This document shows positions 1-6,536 of a stretch of DNA of 12,004 nt, in pieces. Below the pieces are notes generated by a model, which was not told the DNA's origin, made no database searches, and was given only the letters and a program-made list of their open reading frames with translations. The position numbers and the translations under genes were made by a program. Position 1 is the first letter of the stretch; every line of letters begins with the position of its first letter. Source of the stretch: JBCAWW01 sp039024315 (GTDB lineage: Bacteria; Bacteroidota; Bacteroidia; J057); contig JBCCQN010000235.1 in NCBI GenBank assembly GCA_039024315.1, positions 1 through 12,004 on the forward strand, read 5' to 3'.

Positions 1-71
1 GGATTGAGCAAAGGGAATACCTAGACGACCAATTGCTCAAGACCATCAAACGCGAACTCACCTACTATTAG
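1..71 (+). CDS. C-terminal fragment of an unidentified protein
   Basis: The frame read from position 3 is open from the window edge to a TAG at 69-71. It encodes about 22 residues ending in KTIKRELTYY, which is charged and probably helical. It is tandem with the peroxiredoxin gene, with about 85 bases between them that hold a good promoter match, so the two are probably transcribed separately. The fragment is too short for any family call. An open frame this short could also arise by chance, so this rests mainly on the gene-like composition and the spacing to the next promoter. Confidence 0.42.
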   Translation, partial: IEQREYLDDQLLKTIKRELTYY

Positions 72-105
72 GAAAAATCATCCCACCGACGGGAAAAATG
101 GCCCC

Positions 106-135
106 TTGATCCAAGCGACAAATGCCTTAGTTTTG
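106..135 (+). promoter_or_regulatory. Bacteroidota-type housekeeping promoter for the peroxiredoxin gene
   Basis: TTG at 106-108 is followed, 19 bases later, by TAGTTTTG at 128-135. This matches the known Bacteroidota sigma-A pattern (-33 TTG, about 17-23 bases, -7 TAnnTTTG). Transcription would begin near 141-143, giving a leader of about 15 bases before the ATG at 157. The promoter lies inside the longest open frame, which starts with a TTG at 106. This is the main reason to reject that long frame and use the ATG at 157. Confidence 0.6.
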
Positions 136-156
136 AACAAACTCAAAACTCATCTC

Positions 157-804
157 ATGGCAGAAAGCTTAAAATCTATATTAGACGCGCGCAAAGCACA
201 ATGGGCCGAAAAAGCGCCCGATAGCACCAAAGAGGCTTATGATGAAGGCATCGCAGATGCGATCAGACAAGGTGTGCTCACCCACGCCAAGCAAGTAGGC
301 GACCAAGCACCGGATTTTAGCCTCAGCAATGCTAGGGGTAAAAGCGTTCGGCTGGCCGATCAGCTACAACATGGTCCTGTAATTCTGACTTGGTATCGCG
401 GCGGCTGGTGCCCATACTGCAACCTGACGCTCAGAAGGCTCCAAGACGAACTCCCACGCTTCCAAGCTGCGGGAGCCAGTCTCATCGCCCTCACTCCAGA
501 ACTTCCCGACAAATCACTCAGCACCAAGGAAAAGCATGCGCTAAGCTTCGAAGTCCTCAGTGATCTCCACAATGAGGTCGCCAAGCAATACGGTGTGGTT
601 TTTAGTCTCACCCCCCAAGTCGCTGAGATGTATCAAAAGGCCTTTGATCTCCATGGCTACAATGGAGACGAAAGCAACGAACTGCCTTTGGCCGCTACTT
701 ATGTGATTGACCGTAGCGGAACCATTCGTTATGCCTTTTTGGATGCAGAGTATCGTCATCGCGCCGAACCAGATGACATCATTCAAGTCTTAGAACAGTT
801 ATAA
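157..804 (+). CDS. AhpC/TSA family peroxiredoxin-like protein
   Basis: This is a 215-residue thioredoxin-fold protein of the AhpC/TSA (peroxiredoxin-like) superfamily, probably a cytosolic thiol peroxidase reducing hydroperoxides. After an N-terminal helix rich in K, A and E, the segment QVGDQAPDFSL opens the fold. TWYRGGWCPYC follows, with C85 and C88 forming a CPYC active-site pair (numbering from the ATG at 157). Downstream are LTPELPDKS, FEVLSD and AATYVIDRSGTIRYAF, the usual later strands of the fold. Family members characteristically carry W-Y-R-G-x-W-C-P-[FY]-C. The frame is open 51 bases further upstream to a TTG at 106, but that stretch holds the promoter and MAESLKSILDARKAQW is a typical N-terminus. 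No strong ribosome binding site is visible. The peroxidatic cysteine is presumably C85, with C88 resolving; substrate and reductant are unknown. Confidence 0.93.
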   Translation: MAESLKSILDARKAQWAEKAPDSTKEAYDEGIADAIRQGVLTHAKQVGDQAPDFSLSNARGKSVRLADQLQHGPVILTWYRGGWCPYCNLTLRRLQDELPRFQAAGASLIALTPELPDKSLSTKEKHALSFEVLSDLHNEVAKQYGVVFSLTPQVAEMYQKAFDLHGYNGDESNELPLAATYVIDRSGTIRYAFLDAEYRHRAEPDDIIQVLEQL

Positions 805-828
805 TTAGGGTTCAAACTCAAACAAAAG

Positions 829-964
829 AGGATGCACCTAAGTAAAGAGTAGAAAGGATTCAGTACAGAGAAAAAAGATCTCGCGGAATCATAAAGCCCA
901 TAATCTTAGGTCTTAATACTGAATACTATTGTTTACCTACTTAAGTCTAAATTAGGTGCATCCT
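829..964. repeat. 13-bp perfect inverted repeat enclosing repeat copy 1 and the Crp start codon
   Basis: AGGATGCACCTAA at 829-841 is the exact reverse complement of TTAGGTGCATCCT at 952-964. The pair brackets the whole interspersed repeat 839-945. The right arm contains the GTG start codon (956-958) and the next two codons of the Crp-like gene. A transcript starting to the left of 829 could therefore hide its own start codon in a stem of at least 13 bp, extended by the imperfect arms of the repeat. Repeats 2 and 3 show no comparable outer arms. An alternative 6-bp pairing, TAAGTA (839-844) with TACTTA (938-943), would compete for the left arm. Confidence 0.75.
839..945. repeat. Interspersed MITE-like repeat, copy 1 (no nested palindrome)
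   Basis: About 107 bases shared with copies at 4051-4179 and 7120-7247. The left end TAAGTAAAGAGTAGAAAG (839-856) is identical to 7121-7138. AGTACAGAGAAAAA (862-875) and CATAAAGC (890-897) also recur. TAGGTCTTAATACTGAATA (907-925) is identical to 7209-7227. The two ends are imperfect reverse complements of each other (GATTCAGTACAGAG on the left against GTATTCAGTATTAAG from the right), so the unit is a long imperfect palindrome ending in TACTTAAG. It has no coding capacity. Where copies 2 and 3 have the 18-base palindrome, this copy reads straight through. Confidence 0.8.
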
Positions 965-1534
965 TTCCGTTTATACATTGCCAAATATGCGGCTCTTTCC
1001 GAAGCGGAGTGGGAGCAAATAGCGTATTGCTTGGAGGAAATAAGCGTTCCGCGCAGCGGTAATATCCTAAAAGAGGGTCAAATCTGCCGTCATCTTTACT
1101 TTTTGGAAGAGGGCCTGCTACGCTTTTTTGTATGGAAGGAGGGGCGTGATGTTAACAAATATTTTACCGTAGCGCCTTATTGTTTCACCTCACAACGGTC
1201 CTTCAATTTTACGATTCCTGCCAAAGAAAATATAGAAGCGCTGGAGGACAGCAAAATTTGGCGGATGAGCAAGGAGGATTCTGAGGAATTGCTCCAGCTG
1301 CCAGGCTGGAGTGAATTTGTGCGTAAGCTAGTGCAGGAGGTACAGTTTTATACGGATCAGATACTAGAAAATATCCAAAACGAAACGGCCGAAAATCGTT
1401 ACCGTCAAATGCTAGCAGCGGGTGATCCTTTATTGCAGCGAGTCCCGATCAAACATATTGCTTCTTATCTCGGTATTGCACCACAATCTCTCAGTCGGAT
1501 TCGTAAAAAAGTCCTCGCCTCAACGCGAAAGTAA
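956..1534 (+). CDS. Crp/Fnr family transcriptional regulator
   Basis: This 192-residue protein has an N-terminal cyclic-nucleotide-binding-type beta-barrel (about residues 10-125) and a C-terminal helix-turn-helix (about 155-185, around IKHIASYLGIAPQSLSRIRKK). It matches the short Bacteroidota Crp-like regulators that begin MxPFRxYI. The typical cAMP-contact Arg-Ser of E. coli Crp is not apparent in the barrel, which suggests a different effector or none. The start is GTG at 956: an in-frame TAG lies at 953-955, so nothing further upstream is possible, and MHPFRLYIAKY is the expected N-terminus. The start codon lies in the right arm of a 13-bp inverted repeat. It precedes the SRPBCC, membrane-protein and PPOX genes on the same strand, which may be its targets or its operon. 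Confidence 0.92.
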   Translation: MHPFRLYIAKYAALSEAEWEQIAYCLEEISVPRSGNILKEGQICRHLYFLEEGLLRFFVWKEGRDVNKYFTVAPYCFTSQRSFNFTIPAKENIEALEDSKIWRMSKEDSEELLQLPGWSEFVRKLVQEVQFYTDQILENIQNETAENRYRQMLAAGDPLLQRVPIKHIASYLGIAPQSLSRIRKKVLASTRK

Positions 1535-1594
1535 CATAGGTGAAGTGGTTTCCTTTTTTAAATGGCGTGCTTTGAGTATCAAAATCAAATACTC

Positions 1595-2083
1595 ATGCAT
1601 CAATTCATTTTTCTTACGCTGGTATTTTTTCCGCTGGCGCTACTCGCGCAACAAGGCCTCCCTTCCAACAAGCACTTTTGGCACACTGTCTCCACCGAAG
1701 CGCCTAAGGCAGCTATATGGCAAGTATGGACAGATGTGGCAAACTGGCAGGACTGGGATAGTGGTTTGCAATCCGCAAGCCTCGACGGAGCGTTCACCGC
1801 AGGTGCAAAAGGAAACATCATCAGCCTAGAAGGTCGTAAGTCAAACTTTAAGGTGGTCGAATATGTTGAAGGGGAATCCTACACTTTTAAAACCAAGCTA
1901 CCCTTGGGAGCTTTATATGTTAAGCGCAGCTTTCAGGAAGTAGATGGCAAACTCAATTTTACCCATGAAGTATGGTTTAAAGGCATCACAGCAGGACTTT
2001 TTGCCAAGCTGTTTGGGCCCAACTTCCGCGCAGTTTTACCTGATGTCATGGAGCAAGTCAAACAAATAGCAGAAAGCAAATGA
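1595..2083 (+). CDS. Exported SRPBCC-fold (polyketide cyclase/START-like) protein
   Basis: A 162-residue protein. Residues 1-20 (MHQFIFLTLVFFPLALLAQQ) resemble a signal peptide cut after LLA. The rest is an SRPBCC/START-like ligand-binding domain: HTVSTEAPKAAIWQVWTDVANWQDWDSG is the classic first strand and helix, followed by AGAKGNI, a beta-rich middle and a long C-terminal helix (LPDVMEQVKQIAESK). Such domains bind hydrophobic small molecules in a helix-grip cavity; the ligand here is unknown. The frame is open to an ATG at 1562, but starting there would place eleven polar residues before the hydrophobic segment, so 1595 is preferred. Its last four bases (ATGA) contain the start of the next gene, indicating translational coupling. 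An export signal is unusual for this fold. Confidence 0.85.
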   Translation: MHQFIFLTLVFFPLALLAQQGLPSNKHFWHTVSTEAPKAAIWQVWTDVANWQDWDSGLQSASLDGAFTAGAKGNIISLEGRKSNFKVVEYVEGESYTFKTKLPLGALYVKRSFQEVDGKLNFTHEVWFKGITAGLFAKLFGPNFRAVLPDVMEQVKQIAESK

Positions 2084-2451
2084 GTCTTATCAAAGTCGTT
2101 TATCTCGCCAATATCATCGTCGCCGGTTGGATCAGCATCACGAGTTTGTTTTTCCCGGCTGTCGCCGAACGCACCGTCTTTGCCAATGCTTTTGCCTATT
2201 CAGAAGCCATCAGACTGGTAGGGGCGCTTTGGTGGGCGATCTTTATTCTTTCAGTCTTAGGACTATTTTGGCCTCAGCAGATGAGTCTGGTTTTACTACT
2301 GCAGCTGATCTACAAAGGCTCATGGCTCTTATTTGCGGCCTTGCCAGCAATCATTCAGGGCAATCCCTATCCCAAGGGTATGGCTATGTTTTTTATAATC
2401 TGGGTGCTGATCTTGCCTTTTGTGATTCCTTGGGCACAGCTCTTTAGCTAG
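2080..2451 (+). CDS. Small four-helix integral membrane protein, unknown function
   Basis: A 123-residue, very hydrophobic protein with about four membrane segments (near residues 5-27, 45-65, 69-91 and 100-120). Short polar loops include AERTVF and GNPYPKG. It overlaps the SRPBCC gene in an ATGA arrangement, so the two are almost certainly co-translated and may act together at the inner membrane. No catalytic or transport motif is visible. PPF- and W-rich loops of the sort seen in DUF-type four-helix membrane proteins are present, but I cannot assign a family. Confidence 0.85.
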   Translation: MSLIKVVYLANIIVAGWISITSLFFPAVAERTVFANAFAYSEAIRLVGALWWAIFILSVLGLFWPQQMSLVLLLQLIYKGSWLLFAALPAIIQGNPYPKGMAMFFIIWVLILPFVIPWAQLFS

Positions 2452-2491
2452 CTAGGTATTATCATTAAATTGAAGGCCTAAGATTTTAATT

Positions 2492-3097
2492 ATGATCATC
2501 AGCAATCAAGAAGACCTACGTACCCTCTATGGCTGGCCCAAAGGCCGAGCCAAGGATAAGATATTGAGCCAACTTGAAAAGCACGCGAAAAACTTTCTCG
2601 CGCACGCGCCCCTTTTCATCCTCAGTACCTACAATCAGGATGGTAGGGCAGATGCCTCTCCGAGAGGTGGCAAGGCTGGTTTTGTGAAAGTCTTGGACGA
2701 GCAAACACTTTTGATTCCAGACGCCAAGGGCAACAATTGGGTTGATAGTATCAGCAATATCGTCGATACAGGGCGCGTTGGCTGCCTCTTTCTGATTCCC
2801 GGCATCAATGAGACCCTCCGCATCAATGGCAAAGCAGTCATCAGTATTGATCCAGCCCATATCGCGCTTTTTCCAGATGAGCAGAATACGCCCAAAAGCT
2901 GTATTCTCATCCATATCGAGGAGGTCTTTTTGCATTGTGCCAAGGCTTTGATGCGCTCCGACCTCTGGGGAGATACTCATCGCGTCACACGTCCAGGCTT
3001 TCCGACCATGGGTCAGATGCTCAATGAGCAGTTAGGTACCAATGTGCCTTTAGAGACCCAAGCGGAAATGGAAAAACGCTATCAGAGCGACTTATAA
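2492..3097 (+). CDS. Pyridoxamine 5'-phosphate oxidase (PPOX) family FMN-dependent flavoprotein
   Basis: A 201-residue protein of the split-barrel FMN-binding PPOX superfamily, of the group annotated MSMEG_1061-like. The core starts at FILSTYNQDGRADASPRGG (residues 42-60), the typical FMN-pocket strand pair. It continues with LLIPDAKGNNWVDSISNI, the barrel strand VGCLFLIPGINETLRINGKA (97-116), and the C-terminal CAKALMRSDLW block (149-159) conserved in the group. The likely role is a cytosolic flavin or F420-type oxidoreductase acting on a small organic substrate. It is probably not true pyridoxamine phosphate oxidase (PdxH), because the PdxH C-terminal signature is absent. It lies 40 bases after the membrane-protein gene on the same strand. 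Confidence 0.9.
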   Translation: MIISNQEDLRTLYGWPKGRAKDKILSQLEKHAKNFLAHAPLFILSTYNQDGRADASPRGGKAGFVKVLDEQTLLIPDAKGNNWVDSISNIVDTGRVGCLFLIPGINETLRINGKAVISIDPAHIALFPDEQNTPKSCILIHIEEVFLHCAKALMRSDLWGDTHRVTRPGFPTMGQMLNEQLGTNVPLETQAEMEKRYQSDL

Positions 3098-3138
3098 TGG
3101 TAATAGGTTCGGCCAAGAGCAGCAGGCCAAAAGAGCCA

Positions 3139-3957
3139 TTAATTCTCTTTAGGCTGGGCCTTAAACAAGACATTGAGGAGCATGCTCAGTAATATCAGCA
3201 TGATCCCTCCAAAGGCGAGCGGAGTGTAGGATTCTTCAAACCAAAAGAAGCCTACCAGCAGAGAGTAAACCAGTTCCATGTAGATCACAGGTGCGACCTT
3301 ACTGGCCTGCTCGACTTGTAGAGACTTGGTGAGAAAAACCTGAGCATAATAGCCCAAAACGCCAATGCCGCTTAGCAAGAGCCATTCATAGCCTTGGGGA
3401 GTCTTCCAAAAGGGTATCATCGCAATACCCGAGAGAATCGTAGCCAAACCCATAAAATAATTGACAATTACCATCGGATGCTCGCTATTGCCGATCCGCC
3501 GGATGATCACATAAACCAAGCCGGCAAACATAGCTCCGCCCACTCCCAAAAATAAATCCAGCGTTCCGACTTGGGTATCAAAACCTTTGAGCATCAATAC
3601 GCCTATCAGGGCCAAGACAAAAAAGCCCCAATTGATCCATCGGACCCTTTCTTTGAGGATGATGACGGCAAATATGGCGGTAAACACGGGCGATAAATAC
3701 TTGAGCGAAACCGAAGCACCCATAGGGATTCTTTGCAAGGTGGCAAAAAACATACTCATGGAGCTAAGCCCAATTATTGCCCTAAGGATTAACAGGCCCC
3801 GTTTGTTTCCCAACAAAGAGATGCCATGCCGCAATAGAAATACCATACAGAGGAGTGAAGTCCCAATGCTGCGAAAGAATACTACCTGAAACACATGATA
3901 GCCGGGTAAATATTTGATCATGGCCTGCATGATCGTAAAGCCCAAGGTAGCGAGCAA
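3139..3957 (-). CDS. DMT family (EamA) transporter
   Basis: A protein of 272 residues from a TTG start, with about ten hydrophobic helices in two EamA repeats (roughly residues 1-125 and 135-265). Typical features are KYLPGYHVFQVVFFRSIGT after helix 1, PVFTAIFAVIILKERVRWINW closing repeat 1, and SKVAPVIYMELVYSLLVGFFWFEE in repeat 2. It is an inner-membrane drug/metabolite exporter-type carrier; the substrate cannot be predicted. The start is uncertain. The frame is open upstream to a stop at 4018-4020 and reads ISPGIRYI before the TTG, which looks like the usual family N-terminus. However, none of those codons is ATG, GTG or TTG. The gene converges on the PPOX gene, with the two stop codons about 40 bases apart. 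Confidence 0.92.
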   Translation of the reverse strand: MLATLGFTIMQAMIKYLPGYHVFQVVFFRSIGTSLLCMVFLLRHGISLLGNKRGLLILRAIIGLSSMSMFFATLQRIPMGASVSLKYLSPVFTAIFAVIILKERVRWINWGFFVLALIGVLMLKGFDTQVGTLDLFLGVGGAMFAGLVYVIIRRIGNSEHPMVIVNYFMGLATILSGIAMIPFWKTPQGYEWLLLSGIGVLGYYAQVFLTKSLQVEQASKVAPVIYMELVYSLLVGFFWFEESYTPLAFGGIMLILLSMLLNVLFKAQPKEN

Positions 3958-4034
3958 AATGTACCGGATACCGGGAGAAATTATAGTCGAAAGAGACTTG
4001 AGGGAGCTGATAAGCGCTTAGTTGAAGTAGGCTA

Positions 4035-4042
4035 CAAAGCTA
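4035..4042 (-). promoter_or_regulatory. Candidate -7 element for the EamA transporter gene
   Basis: Read on the minus strand this is TAGCTTTG, an exact match to the Bacteroidota -7 pattern TAnnTTTG. Transcription would begin near 4028, leaving a leader of about 70 bases before the TTG at 3957. No clear TTG lies at the right distance. The nearest candidate -33 element falls within the left end of repeat copy 2 (a TTTC, about 22 bases away), so the repeat may contribute to the promoter. Confidence 0.35.
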
Positions 4043-4050
4043 CGCAAATA

Positions 4051-4179
4051 TTAAGTACAGAGTAGAAAGTATCCCGATAGCTATCGGGAGTATCTAGTAC
4101 GAAGAAAAATCGCTTCTGTATCCCATTGAGGTCGTTTTTTCACAATCTCAATACTGCATACTGTTGTCTTACTACTTAG
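4051..4179. repeat. Interspersed MITE-like repeat, copy 2 (with nested palindrome)
   Basis: This is the most divergent of the three copies. It shares TTAAGTA, AGAGTAGAAAGTAT and CTAGTAC near the left end, and CAATACTGCATACTGTTGTCTTA and CTACTTAG near the right end. The centre, including GAGGTCGTTTTTT, has drifted. The ends are imperfect reverse complements, as in the other copies. It lies between the stop codon of the VOC gene (4206) and the 5' side of the EamA transporter gene, both on the minus strand. Confidence 0.75.
4072..4089. repeat. 18-bp perfect palindrome nested in repeat copy 2
   Basis: TCCCGATAGCTATCGGGA is its own reverse complement. It is flanked by GTAT on both sides (4069-4072 and 4090-4093). 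Repeat copy 1 lacks it at the equivalent position, so it looks like a secondary insertion with a possible 4-bp target duplication, or alternatively a lost segment in copy 1. Confidence 0.85.
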
Positions 4180-4205
4180 CTTGCCTGAGGAAGCCTTTGT
4201 TACGA

Positions 4206-4595
4206 TCAAACCGTAATCTCGATTCTATTGCCTTCTGGATCGAGCACTACACTCTCATAGTAGCCGTCCCCAGTAGTGCGGGCTTCTCCTAGCACCGGAT
4301 AGCCATCGGCTCTTAGTTGTTCAGTGAGTTGATCCACCTTTTCTTTACTGCCAACTGATACCGCAAAATGAATTAGGCCCCGATATTCCTTCTTCAGATC
4401 ATTGACGTTTGCTGGGATATCGGGGCGATTCATGATTTCTAGTCGGGCTCCTTCGGAGAACGATAGGAAGTAGGATGCAAAATCCTTTTGATCGTTGCGG
4501 TACTTTTCATTGGCAGTAGCCTGAAAATAGCGCTCATAAAAGGCACGCATGCCTTCCAAATCTTTTACCCAAAGGGCGAGGTGTTCAATTTTCAT
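4206..4595 (-). CDS. VOC (glyoxalase/bleomycin-resistance) family protein
   Basis: A 129-residue single-domain vicinal-oxygen-chelate protein made of two beta-alpha-beta-beta-beta halves. The expected metal ligands are all present: H5 in KIEHLALWV, E53 in ARLEIMN, H76 in LIHFAVSV, and E126 in GNRIEITV. A metal-dependent lyase or isomerase of the glyoxalase I/lactoylglutathione-lyase-like type is therefore plausible, but the substrate is not shown. The DGYYESVVLDPEGN signature (about 110-123) is typical. The start is the ATG at 4595, which shares one base with the stop of the upstream two-helix membrane gene (TGATG), a translational-coupling arrangement. One codon further upstream is a TTG, a less likely start. 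Confidence 0.93.
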   Translation of the reverse strand: MKIEHLALWVKDLEGMRAFYERYFQATANEKYRNDQKDFASYFLSFSEGARLEIMNRPDIPANVNDLKKEYRGLIHFAVSVGSKEKVDQLTEQLRADGYPVLGEARTTGDGYYESVVLDPEGNRIEITV

Positions 4596-4852
4596 CAAGC
4601 AGATTGGCGCTTATCGATTTCGGCTTGTACCTCCTTTTGCCTTTTGTTCAGGGCAATCGACAAGAAGACAATGGCTACCGGTACGCTTATCTGCGGTACC
4701 TTCAGATCGAAAGAGCCGCTAAACATTTGATAAATCATAAAAGCGCCATAAAGAATCACCAAGGCTAGGACAACGAACTGCACATTTTTCATCTGTTTGA
4801 ATTTATTTTGCAGTTCGGACATAGAGAGCTCAGAGAGTTGCTTTTTTGCCAT
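4595..4852 (-). CDS. Small two-helix membrane protein, unknown function
   Basis: An 85-residue protein. A charged N-terminus (MAKKQLSELSMSELQNKFKQMK) is followed by two hydrophobic segments (about 25-45 and 55-70) joined by a short loop, and a charged tail (NKRQKEVQAEIDKRQ). This resembles redox-unrelated small Bacteroidota membrane proteins with no named family. The frame extends upstream to a TTG at 4885, but MAKK at 4852 is the natural start. The stop overlaps the VOC gene start by one base, so the two are co-translated. The gene begins about 85 bases downstream of the DUF1579-like gene. Confidence 0.8.
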   Translation of the reverse strand: MAKKQLSELSMSELQNKFKQMKNVQFVVLALVILYGAFMIYQMFSGSFDLKVPQISVPVAIVFLSIALNKRQKEVQAEIDKRQSA

Positions 4853-4937
4853 ATTCGTAAGCTTGTGTTTACCAACAATATACAAATCGGGCAGATAAGT
4901 TCATATCATCAGATATTACTCTGAGATAAACTTAGTC

Positions 4938-5519
4938 TTACTCCCGCTTCTCGCATTCGATCTTCCAAGCGGGAAACTTAAAAGATTCATCTGGACTTAC
5001 CCATTCGCCTAGCCATTTGAAGCCTTGCTCTGAGATTTCGTAAAAGGTGATCTTGTAAAAACCTTCCATCCCATTGGGTGCAGTTTGAGGCTTGTAAAGA
5101 ATGATCTGCCCATCCTCTGTCAGATTGCCTTCCCAAGCACTGAGATTTGGGCTGACCACGCTATTGCTGTAATAATGCACATACCAACGGCTACTGTCTG
5201 CATTGTACTGACGGATACTACCAGAATGTAGCCCATCAGCCTTGATGGTCTCGTCTTGCACCGCATTGCCGTTCATAATGTACTTAAAGCGCCAAACCAT
5301 ATCGACTGGCTCTGCCCAGCTTTGATCTGGATTTCGACTTACTGACTTACAATCGCACTCTCCGATCAAAGGCGCCCAATCACCAATCTGCTCGGGGGCC
5401 TCTGGATTGGGTTGACCGAAGGGATGTTCGGGGCTGGCTTCGTAATCAAAGGTATTGGTTTGAGCGAAGCTCAAAGCAGGAAGGCAAAAACTTAATAATA
5501 ATAGGGTAATGGCTTTCAT
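4938..5519 (-). CDS. Exported DUF1579-like protein
   Basis: A 193-residue protein with a clear signal peptide (MKAITLLLLSFCLPALSFAQ, cut after SFA). The mature part is a lipocalin-like beta barrel with motifs that recur in Bacteroidota proteins of this kind: HPFGQPNPEAPEQIGDW, LIGECDCKSVSRN, WRFKYIMNGNAVQDE, GSIRQYNADSSRWYVHYYS, APNGMEGFYKITFY, and WLGEWV near the end. Related DUF1579-type proteins are described as small-molecule-binding or heme/lipid-like barrels without a proven reaction. Cysteines in ECDC may form a disulfide in the periplasm. The frame is open to 5627, but the signal peptide fixes the start at 5519. It is 118 bases downstream of the glycosyltransferase gene. Confidence 0.87.
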   Translation of the reverse strand: MKAITLLLLSFCLPALSFAQTNTFDYEASPEHPFGQPNPEAPEQIGDWAPLIGECDCKSVSRNPDQSWAEPVDMVWRFKYIMNGNAVQDETIKADGLHSGSIRQYNADSSRWYVHYYSNSVVSPNLSAWEGNLTEDGQIILYKPQTAPNGMEGFYKITFYEISEQGFKWLGEWVSPDESFKFPAWKIECEKRE

Positions 5520-5637
5520 AATTTGAAAGATTGAGTTGTAGGAATAGCCCAAACTACTAAGCATCACCAAAGCGATCCCTAGTTTTTCTTGCACAAATAG
5601 CCGCCTAATAAAGGGCAATCCTGCCAATTGTAAAGCT

Positions 5638-6510
5638 TTAGATTTCGTAAGGAGGAAAATCCCATTTACCGCGCAATTTTCGCAGGGTCTTGGGGATAAA
5701 GCTTAGCTGCTCGTAGGCGAGTTTAGGCTGGATCAGACGCTGAGGATCAATTTGCTTAACTTTTTGCCGGATGATGGCAGGATCCGTACGTTTGGCAAAG
5801 AAGGCACTGAGTACAGTGCGAAACTCCTTAAAATTCCAGTAGTGAAAGAGGTAATCTTCTGCTGCCTGCAAGCTTCGATTTTCTTGCTGACTAAAGACCA
5901 CAGAAAAGGCTAATTGTTCCACGACGTGGATCTCAAAATCCCGATAAATCTGATCCGTAAGAGCTAATACTTCTTGGAGCATGTCCTTATCAGTCGCTCG
6001 CAAGCCCAATACCCCAGCATTCCACATATCCTGCGTCTGAGGTACTGCTTGACTACTAGGGGTAGCTGACTGCAAGAATTTGCTGACTTTCTTAAATATG
6101 CGATGGGTCTTGGCCTGCCCGACAATATTACCTTCATTACAGTGCATCCAGAGCGTTCCTTGGGCGATATTTTCGTAGAGCGGCTGCGCCGAACGCTTAA
6201 ACACCACATCAGTATCGACATAAAGTAGCTGATCCGCAGGATCGAGCTGAGCCACTAGATCTAGTAACATACAGATCTTAAAGCGATGCACAAACTTCGC
6301 TTCGCCCTGCCAATTATCGATCTCCTGATCTGTGAGATGACGATAATGGATTTCAAGCTCCTGAGGTGCTAAGGGCCGTAAATAATCTGCTCTATCGGTA
6401 TAAATCACCACTTTACAAGCTATCGGATGAGCGGCAAAGCTGTATAGCGAATAGAGACACTCATGAAGATTGTCAAGGTTACGGTAGGCTTGATAGACCA
6501 GATAATGCAA
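5638..6510 (-). CDS. GT-A-type glycosyltransferase (GT8-like nucleotide-sugar transferase)
   Basis: A 290-residue cytosolic protein. It opens with HYLVYQAYRNLDNLHECLYSLYSF, the usual first strand and helix of this group. KVVIYTDR follows, then the metal/nucleotide-sugar DxD motif in LLYVDTDVVF (D99 and D101). GNIVGQ, MWNAGVLGL (162-170), EQLAFSVVF (198-206) and HYWN (223-226) match the acceptor and second-half motifs of GT8-like enzymes. It probably transfers a hexose from a nucleotide sugar to an envelope or polysaccharide acceptor; the acceptor is unknown. The start is TTG at 6510, because an in-frame TGA lies ten bases upstream and the first ATG is only at about residue 81. Only 26 bases separate it from the lipoprotein gene upstream, so they are probably one operon. 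Confidence 0.85.
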   Translation of the reverse strand: MHYLVYQAYRNLDNLHECLYSLYSFAAHPIACKVVIYTDRADYLRPLAPQELEIHYRHLTDQEIDNWQGEAKFVHRFKICMLLDLVAQLDPADQLLYVDTDVVFKRSAQPLYENIAQGTLWMHCNEGNIVGQAKTHRIFKKVSKFLQSATPSSQAVPQTQDMWNAGVLGLRATDKDMLQEVLALTDQIYRDFEIHVVEQLAFSVVFSQQENRSLQAAEDYLFHYWNFKEFRTVLSAFFAKRTDPAIIRQKVKQIDPQRLIQPKLAYEQLSFIPKTLRKLRGKWDFPPYEI

Positions 6511-6536
6511 AGTAGAGGATCAATTTGCGGACTAAT

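Noticed and set aside
2516..2980. Long minus-strand open frame opposite the PPOX gene
   Set aside because: It is fully antisense to a well-supported flavoprotein gene, has no family features, and is explained by that gene's codon bias.
3095..3141. TAATGG/CCATTA inverted repeat with an inner GGCC pair between the convergent PPOX and transporter genes
   Set aside because: The stem is only 6 bp with a large loop and no T-run, too weak to call a terminator.
5520..5627. N-terminal extension of the DUF1579-like protein
   Set aside because: The signal peptide begins at 5519. The extra residues would bury it, so the region is treated as untranslated leader.
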